A stretch of 7,411 nt of DNA, from positions 1 through 7,411 of the forward strand of contig URYO01000060.1 of NCBI GenBank assembly GCA_900552195.1, given 5' to 3'. Origin of the DNA: an uncultured Sutterella sp. (lineage in GTDB: Bacteria; Pseudomonadota; Gammaproteobacteria; Burkholderiales; Burkholderiaceae_F). The position numbers and the translations under genes were made by a program. The notes below the pieces were generated by a model that made no database searches, was not told where the DNA came from, and was given only the letters and a program-made list of their open reading frames with translations. This document shows, in pieces, positions 1 through 6,235 of the stretch (positions within the stretch are counted from its first letter, which is position 1; each line of letters opens with the position of its first letter).

Positions 1-935
1 GGATCGGTTCCCATGGCAGCTGCATCAATATTCGGTTCCACGAATAAGGCTTCCACTTCTTCGGGTGTGTAAACCTGCTTGCGGTTGCAGAATCGGCAGT
101 TAACTTCAATCTTGCCTTCTGCCTTCAGAATATCCATGCATTCCTGCTTGCCCAACTGCAGCAGCATGCTGTCAGTCTTGTCGCGGGAGCAGTTGCATTC
201 AAAAGTGATGTCGGTTTCTGCGACGGGAACGAGTTTTTCCTGCCAGAAGAGGCGATGAAGAACATCTGTCGCAGGAACGTTGAGCAGCTCATCCTTAGTA
301 ACGGTGTGAGCGAGCTGCAGGATTCTCCCCCAGGCATCCGGATCTGAAATTTCGCTAACGTTGCCGCCCACCGACGGCATTTTCTGAATGACAAGGCCGC
401 CGAGTTTCTTGCTGTCAGCGGCAAGATAAAGCTTGGTTTCGAGCTGTTCGCTCTTGGCCATGTAGTTTTCAAGATTTTCGGCAACGGAGTTGCTTTCCAG
501 AGAAACCATGCCTTGGTAAGGCTGAACTCCCGGTCTGCGGTCCTTCGGGTCAAGGATCAGGGCGCAGAGACCTTTACCGTCTTTGTTGATCAGTTCCTGC
601 AGATCCATTTCCGGCTTAATTTCCGCACCTTCACGGATTTCGGCCATTGCGCGAACGCTCATCGGATTGCGGACTTCGGCGTAAATGAAGGCGATCGGGC
701 CGGAACCCTTAACCTGAAGAATCAGGCTGCCCTCAAACTTGATGGTGCTCGAAAGAAGAAGAGCCCCGGCTGTGAACTGTCCGAGCAAAGCGGCCACGTT
801 TTCAGGATAGTGATGGAATTTAATCATCTCCTGCCATTCTTCGGCCATTTGTACGCAGGCACCGCGAACCGGCGCACCCTCGAACAAAAATTTAATCATG
901 CGGTTGTTAAGATTTTCTTTTTTATTTTCTGTCAT
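1..935 (-). CDS. hslO: Hsp33 redox-regulated molecular chaperone (partial, C-terminal tail cut by window edge)
   Basis: Hsp33 is a cytoplasmic holdase that is inactive while zinc is bound by four reduced cysteines. Oxidative unfolding activates it, and it then holds unfolding proteins. My minus-strand translation is open for 311 codons from ATG at 935 to the left edge. The N-terminal half has the family features 'FLFEGAPVRGA' near the start, 'YPENVAALLG', 'TIKFEGSLILQVKG' and 'PYQGMVSLE'. The zinc switch is complete: C247-x-C249, then 30 residues, then C280-x2-C283, the same spacing as in E. coli. It is followed by 'YTPEEVEALF'. At least 311 residues are present against about 290 in E. coli, so the tail is somewhat longer and its end is not seen. 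The start at 935 has a modest AGGTAA about 11 bases upstream. M13 (899) is a less likely alternative start. The gene is transcribed divergently from the PHP gene. Confidence 0.95.
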   Translation of the reverse strand, partial: MTENKKENLNNRMIKFLFEGAPVRGACVQMAEEWQEMIKFHHYPENVAALLGQFTAGALLLSSTIKFEGSLILQVKGSGPIAFIYAEVRNPMSVRAMAEIREGAEIKPEMDLQELINKDGKGLCALILDPKDRRPGVQPYQGMVSLESNSVAENLENYMAKSEQLETKLYLAADSKKLGGLVIQKMPSVGGNVSEISDPDAWGRILQLAHTVTKDELLNVPATDVLHRLFWQEKLVPVAETDITFECNCSRDKTDSMLLQLGKQECMDILKAEGKIEVNCRFCNRKQVYTPEEVEALFVEPNIDAAAMGTD

Positions 936-956
936 AGATTGATGTGGTTACCTAAA

Positions 957-984
957 CTTATACATATTTTCACTAACTCGTGAA
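957..984 (-). promoter_or_regulatory. Candidate sigma70-type promoter for hslO
   Basis: Read on the minus strand, a -35-like TTCACG (979-984) is followed by 16 bases and a -10-like TATAAG (957-962), matching the consensus at 4 of 6 and 5 of 6 positions. Transcription would begin near 950 and give a leader of about 15 bases carrying the AGGTAA at 947-952. The -35 and spacer overlap a short inverted repeat, TTCAC-6-GTGAA (969-984), that could be an operator or chance. Identified by eye only. Confidence 0.4.
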
Positions 985-1004
985 TTTTAGTATTTCGCTC
1001 GCTC

Positions 1005-1016
1005 GGGGTATACCCC
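1005..1016. promoter_or_regulatory. Perfect 12-bp palindrome GGGGTATACCCC in the divergent intergenic region
   Basis: The 12 bases are identical on both strands. They lie between hslO (start 935) and the PHP gene (start 1071), about 20 bases upstream of the putative hslO -35. Symmetry and position fit a binding site for a dimeric regulator. The central TATACC could also act as a weak -10 for the rightward gene. No regulator gene is nearby, so the function is unassigned. Confidence 0.35.
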
Positions 1017-1070
1017 CGATATGTTCAAAACGGACAAAGAGCTAAGCGTTTCACTGATGGATGGTCGTTG

Positions 1071-1916
1071 ATGAAGCAAATTAAACGCGCAGATCTGCAT
1101 ATGCATTCGACATTTTCGGATGGTGTGGAAGAACCCGAAGAATTGGTTATTCGAGCTAAAAATAACGGCGTCGAGCTGATCTCGCTGACCGACCATGATG
1201 AGACGGGCGGACTTGAACGCATGAAAGCAGCGGCCGCTCAGCACGGGCTCCAGTTTGCGAACGGGGTAGAAATCAGCGCCGATTACGGGGAAGTTTCCAT
1301 TCATGTGGTGGGGCTCGATTTTGATCCTGAAGATGAAATGCTCCAGGCGCTCTTAGGACGCATCCGCGCTAACCGGTTTGAAAGAGCAGTGCAGATAGCC
1401 GAAAAATTAGAGAGGCTTGGCATGAAAGGCGTTTGGGAAGGCGTTTTGGAAATTGTGACGAATCCCCGACTCATCGGACGTCCGCACTTTGCCGCGTGGC
1501 TCGCACAAAACGGTTATGTCGAAGATTACAACGCCGCCTTCTCCAAGTATCTCTCCCGCGGTAAACCCGGTTACGTAGAACGCGCTAAAACCTCCATCCA
1601 TGAAGCAACCTCGGCGATTCTCAAGGCAAAAGGTATTCCCGTTCTAGCTCACCCGGGCCGATACAAGCTTAATGAATGGGAATTCGACAGCATGTTCAAG
1701 GAGTTTACCGAAGCGGGAGGCCACGCGATTGAGGTGACGACGGGAAGCCATACCCCCGGACAGAATTTGCTTTTTTGCGATTTCGCTCAGTCGAGAAATC
1801 TTTGGGCCTCTACCGGCAGTGACTTCCACCGTCCTATGAACCGCTGCGAGCCCGGTCTTCAAGGCGATTTACCGAGAACAGTTGAGCCCGTTTGGAATCA
1901 TTTTCGCGCGTCATGA
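1071..1916 (+). CDS. rnm: PHP-domain phosphoesterase, RNase AM / 3',5'-nucleoside bisphosphate phosphatase family
   Basis: The family (E. coli RNase AM, formerly YciV/TrpH) is a metal-dependent 5'-3' exonuclease that trims rRNA 5' ends, and it also removes the 3' phosphate from 3',5'-nucleoside bisphosphates. The PHP metal ligands are all visible: H10 and H12 in 'DLHMHST', D17, D41-H42 in 'LTDHDE', E67 and H78, H138 in 'GRPHFA', H193 in 'LAHPGRY', and D250 and H252 in 'GSDFHRP'. The length of 281 residues is close to the E. coli protein (about 293). I chose ATG 1071; the TTG directly before it (1068) is possible. There is no clear Shine-Dalgarno sequence, so translation may be modest. yciO follows after 80 bases, and the same pairing occurs in E. 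coli next to the trp operon. I cannot tell from sequence whether RNA or the small nucleotide is the main substrate here, so the symbol is by family. Confidence 0.88.
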   Translation: MKQIKRADLHMHSTFSDGVEEPEELVIRAKNNGVELISLTDHDETGGLERMKAAAAQHGLQFANGVEISADYGEVSIHVVGLDFDPEDEMLQALLGRIRANRFERAVQIAEKLERLGMKGVWEGVLEIVTNPRLIGRPHFAAWLAQNGYVEDYNAAFSKYLSRGKPGYVERAKTSIHEATSAILKAKGIPVLAHPGRYKLNEWEFDSMFKEFTEAGGHAIEVTTGSHTPGQNLLFCDFAQSRNLWASTGSDFHRPMNRCEPGLQGDLPRTVEPVWNHFRAS

Positions 1917-1925
1917 ACCGCACAC

Positions 1926-1934
1926 CTATACAAT
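1926..1934 (+). promoter_or_regulatory. Possible -10 element (CTATACAAT) upstream of yciO
   Basis: TACAAT (1929-1934) matches the sigma70 -10 consensus at 5 of 6 positions and lies 62 bases before the yciO start. The identical nine bases recur at 3969-3977 upstream of dapA. No convincing -35 is visible at 16-18 bases spacing, so this is weak evidence for a yciO promoter separate from that of the PHP gene. Confidence 0.25.
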
Positions 1935-1996
1935 ACTGACCTAAAAATCAGGCGGTTTCTCTTCGCCCGAATTTATATATAGAAAAGGTCAAAGTA

Positions 1997-2620
1997 ATGG
2001 GATACATATTGCAAGTGATACCTGAGAGCCCTCAGCCTCATCGCATCGAACAAGCCGCGAAGCTCCTGACAAAAGGGCAGGTGGCTGCTGTTTCTACCGA
2101 CACCGGTTTTTCTTTGGTTTGCCGTTTGGACGACAAAGAAGCGCTGGATAAGATTCGTCTGATTCGTCAGCTGAGCGAGAAGAAGCACTTCACGCTTTTC
2201 TGTGACTCTCTGTCTCAGATGAGCAAGCTCGCTCGCGTCAACAATACCGGCTACCGCATGGCAAAAAGCGTCACGCCGGGGCCATACACCTTCATTTTGG
2301 AAGCGACTAAAGAAGTGCCCCGTCGCCTTTCTCATCCGTCTAAGAAGACCATCGGTTTAAGAGTTCCGTCTAATAAAGCACTGCACGCTTTGCTGGAAAA
2401 GATCGGAGAGCCTCTTGTCGGCACGACGGTCATCATGCCGGGCGAGGAGGAACCGCTTTCTTCCGCTTGGGAAATTCAGGATCGAATCGGTGACCAGCTG
2501 GCTTTCATTTTGGATGACGGCACTTCCGTAATCGGTGATACGACAGTGGTCGATCTTTCCGGAGACGAACCCGAAGTTATCCGTGAAGGCTTAGGCTCGG
2601 TTTCTGCCTTAGGCCTTTAA
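1997..2620 (+). CDS. yciO: YciO-type protein of the Sua5/YciO/YrdC family
   Basis: This is a YrdC-fold protein related to TsaC/Sua5, which make the threonylcarbamoyl-AMP used for tRNA t6A. YciO itself is a paralogue whose cellular role is less settled. Its 207 residues match the YciO length. Recognisable stretches are 'STDTGFSLVC' (33-42), 'LIRQLSEKKHFTLFC' (55-69), 'TPGPYTFIL' (93-101), 'TKEVPRRL' and 'TIGLRVPSN' (118-126). The TsaC KxR catalytic motif is not seen in the 55-69 region, and the SxN motif is replaced by 'GTTVI' (142-146). This places it with YciO rather than TsaC. The start has AAAAGG at 1983-1988, 8 bases upstream. It sits between the PHP gene and the site-2 protease, an arrangement familiar from Burkholderiales. 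It is soluble, with no signal peptide. Confidence 0.9.
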   Translation: MGYILQVIPESPQPHRIEQAAKLLTKGQVAAVSTDTGFSLVCRLDDKEALDKIRLIRQLSEKKHFTLFCDSLSQMSKLARVNNTGYRMAKSVTPGPYTFILEATKEVPRRLSHPSKKTIGLRVPSNKALHALLEKIGEPLVGTTVIMPGEEEPLSSAWEIQDRIGDQLAFILDDGTSVIGDTTVVDLSGDEPEVIREGLGSVSALGL

Positions 2621-2657
2621 CAAAGCTCCTATCTAATCAGCTCCTCTAAAGAAGCAT

Positions 2658-3311
2658 ATGGACATTTCTTCAATTGTTCAGACGATCGCGGTTTACGCGA
2701 TCCCTTTGATTTTTGCGATCACGATTCATGAAACGGCGCACGGTTACGTCGCTAAGCTCTGTGGCGACCAGACGGCCTACATGCTCGGCCGCTTAACGCT
2801 GAACCCGATCAAGCATATTGACCCGGTAGGAACGATCTTGGTTCCGGGTGCGCTGCTGATCGGCAGTGCGCTGACCGGCATGAGCGGCATTGTGTTCGGT
2901 TGGGCAAAACCCGTACCGATCAATTTCCGCAATCTGCGCAATCCTAAAACCGACATGATCTGGGTGGCGGCAGCCGGTCCCGGCGCCAATCTGATCCAAG
3001 CCATCCTTTGGGCCATCTCACTCAAAATTTTGATCTCCATGGGCATTTACGAAGATTTCTTCATAAAAATGTGTGTGGCCGGCGTCAGCTGCAACATCGT
3101 GCTCATGGCATTGAACCTGATTCCGATTCCTCCTCTGGACGGAGGCCGCATTGTTACCGGTCTTCTGCCTCCGGGAATGGCTTGGCAGTACTCAAGAATC
3201 GAGCCGTACGGAATGTGGATTTTGTTTGCGCTGATTCTGACGGGAACTTTGTCCTTCCTTATGCGTCCGTTCATGAGGATGGGACAGGCAATCGTTCAGT
3301 GGTTCATTTAG
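2658..3311 (+). CDS. Site-2 protease family protein (peptidase M50, integral membrane)
   Basis: This is a small intramembrane zinc metalloprotease of the M50 family, 217 residues and strongly hydrophobic. The zinc motif HExxH is H24-E-T-A-H28 inside the first membrane segment. The second motif holds the third ligand: N153 and D161 in 'NLIPIPPLDGGR'. A 'GPGAN' stretch (107-111) in a middle segment is typical of this subfamily. Further hydrophobic segments lie around 60-80, 101-127, 138-155 and 185-205. There is no PDZ domain or long periplasmic loop, so it belongs to the short SpoIVFB/YwhC-like group rather than to RseP. Its substrate cannot be read from sequence. It begins 37 bases after yciO with only a weak AAGAAG upstream, and it is followed 18 bases later by the methyltransferase gene, so co-transcription is likely. 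Confidence 0.9.
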   Translation: MDISSIVQTIAVYAIPLIFAITIHETAHGYVAKLCGDQTAYMLGRLTLNPIKHIDPVGTILVPGALLIGSALTGMSGIVFGWAKPVPINFRNLRNPKTDMIWVAAAGPGANLIQAILWAISLKILISMGIYEDFFIKMCVAGVSCNIVLMALNLIPIPPLDGGRIVTGLLPPGMAWQYSRIEPYGMWILFALILTGTLSFLMRPFMRMGQAIVQWFI

Positions 3312-3329
3312 TTCGAGGATAAGCACATC

Positions 3330-3920
3330 ATGAGAGCACCTTACATTCCGTCCGAGCATGCCGTTAAAGGATTAAACGCTGAGCCTTCTGCGTGGATCAA
3401 ACGTTTTTGTCCGCTCTTTTCTCCCAACGCTAAGGTGCTGGATATGGCCTGCGGCGCCGGCCGAAACACTAAGCTCTTGGCTTCTTTCGGCAACCAAGTG
3501 ACGAGTTTGGATCTCGATGAGCGCTGCAGACCTTACATTGAGGTAATTCCGGGCGCGACGTTTATGCAGGCGGATTTAGAAGGGGCTCCGTGGCCGTTCG
3601 AGGATGAAGTATTCGACGTGATTGTCGTGAGCTTCTACCTGGAGCGCTCGCTTTTTCCGCATCTGGTCAAATCGTTAAAGCGGGGCGGATACCTTATTTA
3701 TGAAACCTTCATGCTTCCCTTTGAAGGGTTTGACGGCAATCGCGCAAAGAGCCCGGATTTTGTACTGAAGCCTTTGGAACTCATCGATGCTTTCCGGGAT
3801 ACGCTGGAAGTGTTCGCATACGAAGAGTCGCTGATAGAAAAGGGCGACTGCTTCCAGCGGTTTGTGGCTAGAAAGCCGATCAACGGGAAAAATGTTCCGG
3901 TGATCCTGCCAAAAGAATAA
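3330..3920 (+). CDS. Class I SAM-dependent methyltransferase, substrate unknown
   Basis: A 196-residue protein with the Rossmann methyltransferase layout. Motif I is 'VLDMACGAGRNT' (36-47), with the glycine-rich SAM loop. D61 at the end of the second strand ('VTSLDLD') should contact the ribose hydroxyls. D82 ('QADLEG') is placed for the adenine, and 'FDVIVVSFYLER' (95-106) is the motif IV strand. 'RGGYLIYETF' (118-127) is motif VI, and the later 'SPDFVLKPLELID' is typical of the TehB-like/UbiE-like small methyltransferases found upstream of dapA in Burkholderiales. The substrate is unknown. The start ATG at 3330 has GAGGA (3315-3319) upstream, with a spacing of 10. It lies 18 bases after the site-2 protease and is followed by a hairpin at 3940-3965, so it is probably the last gene of the transcript. 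Confidence 0.87.
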   Translation: MRAPYIPSEHAVKGLNAEPSAWIKRFCPLFSPNAKVLDMACGAGRNTKLLASFGNQVTSLDLDERCRPYIEVIPGATFMQADLEGAPWPFEDEVFDVIVVSFYLERSLFPHLVKSLKRGGYLIYETFMLPFEGFDGNRAKSPDFVLKPLELIDAFRDTLEVFAYEESLIEKGDCFQRFVARKPINGKNVPVILPKE

Positions 3921-3939
3921 ATCTTAGTGAAATCAATGA

Positions 3940-3965
3940 TTATGGAGCCTCGTTAGGCTCCATAA
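3940..3965 (+). terminator. Perfect 11-bp hairpin after the methyltransferase gene (probable terminator)
   Basis: Arms 3940-3950 and 3955-3965 are exact complements, with a four-base CGTT loop, 20 bases after the methyltransferase stop. The following bases (ACTTCTATAC) are not a real U-tract, so termination may be inefficient or may depend on other factors. The hairpin also lies immediately upstream of the dapA -10-like element. Confidence 0.5.
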
Positions 3966-3968
3966 CTT

Positions 3969-3977
3969 CTATACAAT
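3969..3977 (+). promoter_or_regulatory. Possible -10 element (CTATACAAT) upstream of dapA
   Basis: TACAAT (3972-3977) matches the -10 consensus at 5 of 6 positions and is 47 bases before the dapA start. The same nine bases occur upstream of yciO (1926-1934). No good -35 is visible, because the expected position falls within the preceding hairpin. Placement after a hairpin and before a gene with a strong ribosome-binding site makes a dapA promoter plausible. Confidence 0.35.
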
Positions 3978-4024
3978 GAATTTGATAAACCAACCAAGGA
4001 TCTCACCTCAAGGAGTGACTGATA

Positions 4025-4906
4025 ATGATTAAAGGCAGTATTGTTGCACTGGTCTCGCCGATGTTCGAAGACGGCACCATTGACTACGACTCTTACCGCA
4101 ACCTCATTGAAATGCACATCGCCGCCGGCACTAACGCCATCGTTGCCGTCGGTACAACCGGCGAAAGCCCGACGGTTGATTATGACGAACATAACGAACT
4201 CGTTCGCGTCGCCGTTGAAACGGCAGCCGGCCGCATCCCCGTGATCGCTGGAACAGGTTCTAACTCTACGAAGGAAGCCATCGAGCTTTCCGCTTATGCA
4301 GCTTCCATCGGCGCAGATGCGACACTTCAAGTTGTTCCTTATTACAACAAGCCGACACAGGAAGGTCTCTTCCAGCATTTCAAAGCAATTTCCGATGCAG
4401 TTGATATTCCTATTATTCTCTACAATGTTCCCGGAAGAACGGTTGCCGATTTGAAGAATGACACGGTGCTTCGTCTGCTGGAGATTCCGAACATTATCGG
4501 TTTGAAAGACGCAACCGGTGATTTGGGTCGCGCTTCCGAACTCTTGAGCCGTCTGCCGAAAGATCGTGAATTTGCGATTTACAGCGGCAACGATGATTCC
4601 GCTTTAGCTTTGATGCTGATGGGCGGCGCCGGTGTTATTTCCGTGACTGCCAATGTGGCTCCGGAACTCATGAGCCGCATGTGCGCGGTGGCCTTGGCCA
4701 ACGATGTCATGGGCGCTCGTGAAATCAATGATCGCCTGATGCCGCTGCACAAAGAACTTTTCTGTGAACCGAACCCGATCGTTCCGAAGTGGGCCCTTCA
4801 CAGAATGGGACTCATTCCTCCTGGAATCCGTCTCCCGCTGACACCGCTTTCCCCCTCGAAACACGAGCAGGTTGAGCGTGCATTGATGGTCGGCGGATGC
4901 ATCTAA
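4025..4906 (+). CDS. dapA: 4-hydroxy-tetrahydrodipicolinate synthase
   Basis: DapA condenses pyruvate with aspartate semialdehyde, the first committed step to diaminopimelate (for peptidoglycan) and lysine, in the cytoplasm. At 293 residues it is collinear with E. coli DapA (292). The Schiff-base lysine is K161 in 'GLKDATGD'. T44 and T45 ('GTTGES'), Y107 ('PYYNKP') and Y133 ('ILYNVPGR') form the proton relay, and R138 binds the substrate carboxylate. All fall at the E. coli numbering. It is a TIM-barrel enzyme that usually forms tetramers. The start is fixed by AAGGAG at 4010-4015, nine bases upstream. It follows a probable terminator and has its own -10-like element. bamC follows after 93 bases, the same neighbour as in E. 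coli. Lysine feedback inhibition varies among bacteria, and I did not assess it. Confidence 0.97.
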   Translation: MIKGSIVALVSPMFEDGTIDYDSYRNLIEMHIAAGTNAIVAVGTTGESPTVDYDEHNELVRVAVETAAGRIPVIAGTGSNSTKEAIELSAYAASIGADATLQVVPYYNKPTQEGLFQHFKAISDAVDIPIILYNVPGRTVADLKNDTVLRLLEIPNIIGLKDATGDLGRASELLSRLPKDREFAIYSGNDDSALALMLMGGAGVISVTANVAPELMSRMCAVALANDVMGAREINDRLMPLHKELFCEPNPIVPKWALHRMGLIPPGIRLPLTPLSPSKHEQVERALMVGGCI

Positions 4907-4926
4907 TTCACTGAGCACCACGAAAG

Positions 4927-4956
4927 AGGCGGTATAAGCTAAAATTACCGCCTTAA
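4927..4956 (+). terminator. Hairpin between dapA and bamC (terminator-like, may overlap a bamC promoter)
   Basis: AGGCGGTA (4927-4934) pairs perfectly with TACCGCCT (4946-4953) around an 11-base loop. It is followed by an A/T-rich run with many T residues (TAATAGTTTTAATTTT). The loop region contains -10-like hexamers, TATAAG (4933-4938) and TAAAAT (4940-4945), so the same bases might act as the bamC promoter. No firm -35 is seen. Confidence 0.5.
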
Positions 4957-4999
4957 TAGTTTTAATTTTCCCGATTTTCCAGGGAGTTGGAGTGACTAA

Positions 5000-6172
5000 A
5001 TGAGCAGATTTCCTCTGCGTGCCTGTACTGTTGCCGTCATTGCGGCCTCTTTGACCGGATGTCAGTACTTGGGCTCTAAATTTACAGACGAAAAGATTCA
5101 GTACGAGAGCACAACCAGCCGCGCTCCGTTAGAAATTCCGCCTGATCTTTCACAGCTCCCGATGGACGATCGTTTTACCGTTCCCGGTAAGACTCAGACC
5201 GTTACGGCTACTCAGGTTGCTGAAACCGAGCAGGCTCGCAAGAACGCTTCCGGCGCCGCTGTTGAGAACGGCACCGCTCCGGTTCTTCCCAAAACCGTCG
5301 TGACAAAAATTGTTAAAGACGGCAGTGAAAGATATATCCAAGTCAACCTGCCTCCGGAACAGGTTTGGGAATCTCTGCTGGACTTCTGGCCTTCAGTCGG
5401 TCTTCAGGTTGAACGAGAAGATCCGCGCGCCGGCGTGATGGAAACCAACTGGGCAGAAAACAAAGCCAATTTGCCGCAGGACATTATCCGAGCTACGCTC
5501 GGCAAGCTTCTCGACTCCGTTTACTCCACCGGCGAACGTGACCGTTACCGCACTCGTATTGAACGCAATGCAAACGGCGGTACCGATATTTACATCACGA
5601 ACCGCCGCATGGTTGAGGTCTATACCAGCTCCAGCGAAGAACACACTGCCTGGCAGCCGGCTCCGGCTGACAAAGAACTTGAAGCCGAAATGCTGACTCG
5701 CTTGTCTCTGCGCTTGGAAAATGACTTCAATCCGAAGCAGAAGACCAGAGAAGAAATCGAAAAACAGCCTGCACTGCAGAAAGCCGCTCCAGTTTATATC
5801 AGCCGTGAAATCAAGGGAGCTGACGGCAAGACGGAAGCCCTGGAAATCGACGAAGACTTTGACCGCGCCTGGAGACGCGTGGGCGTCGGCCTTGATCGTG
5901 TCGGTCTGAACATTGAAGACCGTGACCGCTCTGCCGGTATCTACTACATCCGCTATCTGGATCCGGACTACGAAGTTAAGAAGCGCAACGACGAAGGCCT
6001 CTTCAGCCGCTGGTTCTCGAAAGAAAAACCCGTCGATGCACCGCTTTATCGTGTCAAACTTGTTTCTGACGGCAATAAGACAACTGTCACCGCAATGCCT
6101 GACAGTGATAAGACCGATCCTTTGAGCACTTCTGCAAGAATTCTGAATCTGCTCCAAGAACAAGTCAGATAA
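5000..6172 (+). CDS. bamC: Outer-membrane assembly lipoprotein BamC (NlpB)
   Basis: BamC is a lipoprotein of the BAM complex, which folds beta-barrel proteins into the outer membrane, and it binds BamD. A short signal peptide ends in the lipobox L18-T-G-C21. Residue 22 is Gln rather than Asp, consistent with sorting to the outer membrane. The unstructured segment with 'APLEIPPDLSQL' (42-53) is the conserved BamD-binding region. Two helix-grip domains follow at about 110-245 ('IQVNLPPEQVWESLLDFW', 'RYRTRIER') and about 265-390 ('DEDFDRAWRRVGVGLDRVG', 'YRVKLVSDG'). It is 390 residues long against about 344 in E. coli, the extra length lying in an Ala/Thr/Glu-rich linker (about 60-105) and between the domains. 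The start has GGAG at 4989-4992, seven bases upstream. It lies downstream of dapA, as in E. coli, but is separated from it by a hairpin, and it ends in a terminator of its own. Confidence 0.93.
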   Translation: MSRFPLRACTVAVIAASLTGCQYLGSKFTDEKIQYESTTSRAPLEIPPDLSQLPMDDRFTVPGKTQTVTATQVAETEQARKNASGAAVENGTAPVLPKTVVTKIVKDGSERYIQVNLPPEQVWESLLDFWPSVGLQVEREDPRAGVMETNWAENKANLPQDIIRATLGKLLDSVYSTGERDRYRTRIERNANGGTDIYITNRRMVEVYTSSSEEHTAWQPAPADKELEAEMLTRLSLRLENDFNPKQKTREEIEKQPALQKAAPVYISREIKGADGKTEALEIDEDFDRAWRRVGVGLDRVGLNIEDRDRSAGIYYIRYLDPDYEVKKRNDEGLFSRWFSKEKPVDAPLYRVKLVSDGNKTTVTAMPDSDKTDPLSTSARILNLLQEQVR

Positions 6173-6190
6173 AAATTCAAATCAAATTCG

Positions 6191-6219
6191 AAGCCGGCGC
6201 CTTAAAACGTCGGCTTTTT
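6191..6219 (+). terminator. Intrinsic terminator after bamC
   Basis: AAGCCGGC (6191-6198) pairs with GTCGGCTT (6209-6216) through eight base pairs including one G-U, with a ten-base loop. The stem runs into a five-T tract (6215-6219). It begins 18 bases after the bamC stop. The next gene's ribosome-binding site starts only four bases after the T tract, so that gene needs read-through, or a promoter inside or upstream of this hairpin. Confidence 0.75.
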
Positions 6220-6222
6220 CAT

Positions 6223-6227
6223 AGGAG
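6223..6227 (+). promoter_or_regulatory. Ribosome-binding site AGGAG that fixes a TTG start
   Basis: AGGAG lies eight bases before the TTG at 6236. The first ATG in frame (6275, codon 14) has no such site, so this element decides for the TTG start. Confidence 0.7.
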
Positions 6228-6235
6228 AAAATAAA

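Noticed and set aside
125..553. A 142-codon minus-strand frame overlapping hslO
   Set aside because: It is a different frame of the same DNA. The Hsp33 frame is continuous across it, so there is no frameshift to explain.
513..983. A 156-codon plus-strand open frame opposite hslO
   Set aside because: The minus-strand Hsp33 frame with an intact zinc motif covers nearly all of it; the plus-strand product resembles nothing I know.
995..1005. Short tandem TCGCTCGCTCG
   Set aside because: Fewer than three copies of a four-base unit; too short to call a repeat element.
1917..1996. Possible hairpins (CTGA/TCAG and GGCG/CGCC) between the PHP gene and yciO
   Set aside because: Stems of four bases only; no convincing terminator or riboswitch.
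2624..2645. Direct repeat AGCTCCT at 2624-2630 and 2639-2645 before the site-2 protease gene
   Set aside because: Seven bases repeated once is within chance and forms no clear operator symmetry.
3953..4378. A minus-strand open frame antisense to the start of dapA
   Set aside because: It covers the dapA 5' end and the upstream hairpin and has no homology features; it is a shadow of dapA.
5393..6163. A 256-codon minus-strand open frame opposite bamC
   Set aside because: It lies wholly within bamC, has no recognisable domain and is explained by the codon bias of the real gene on the other strand.
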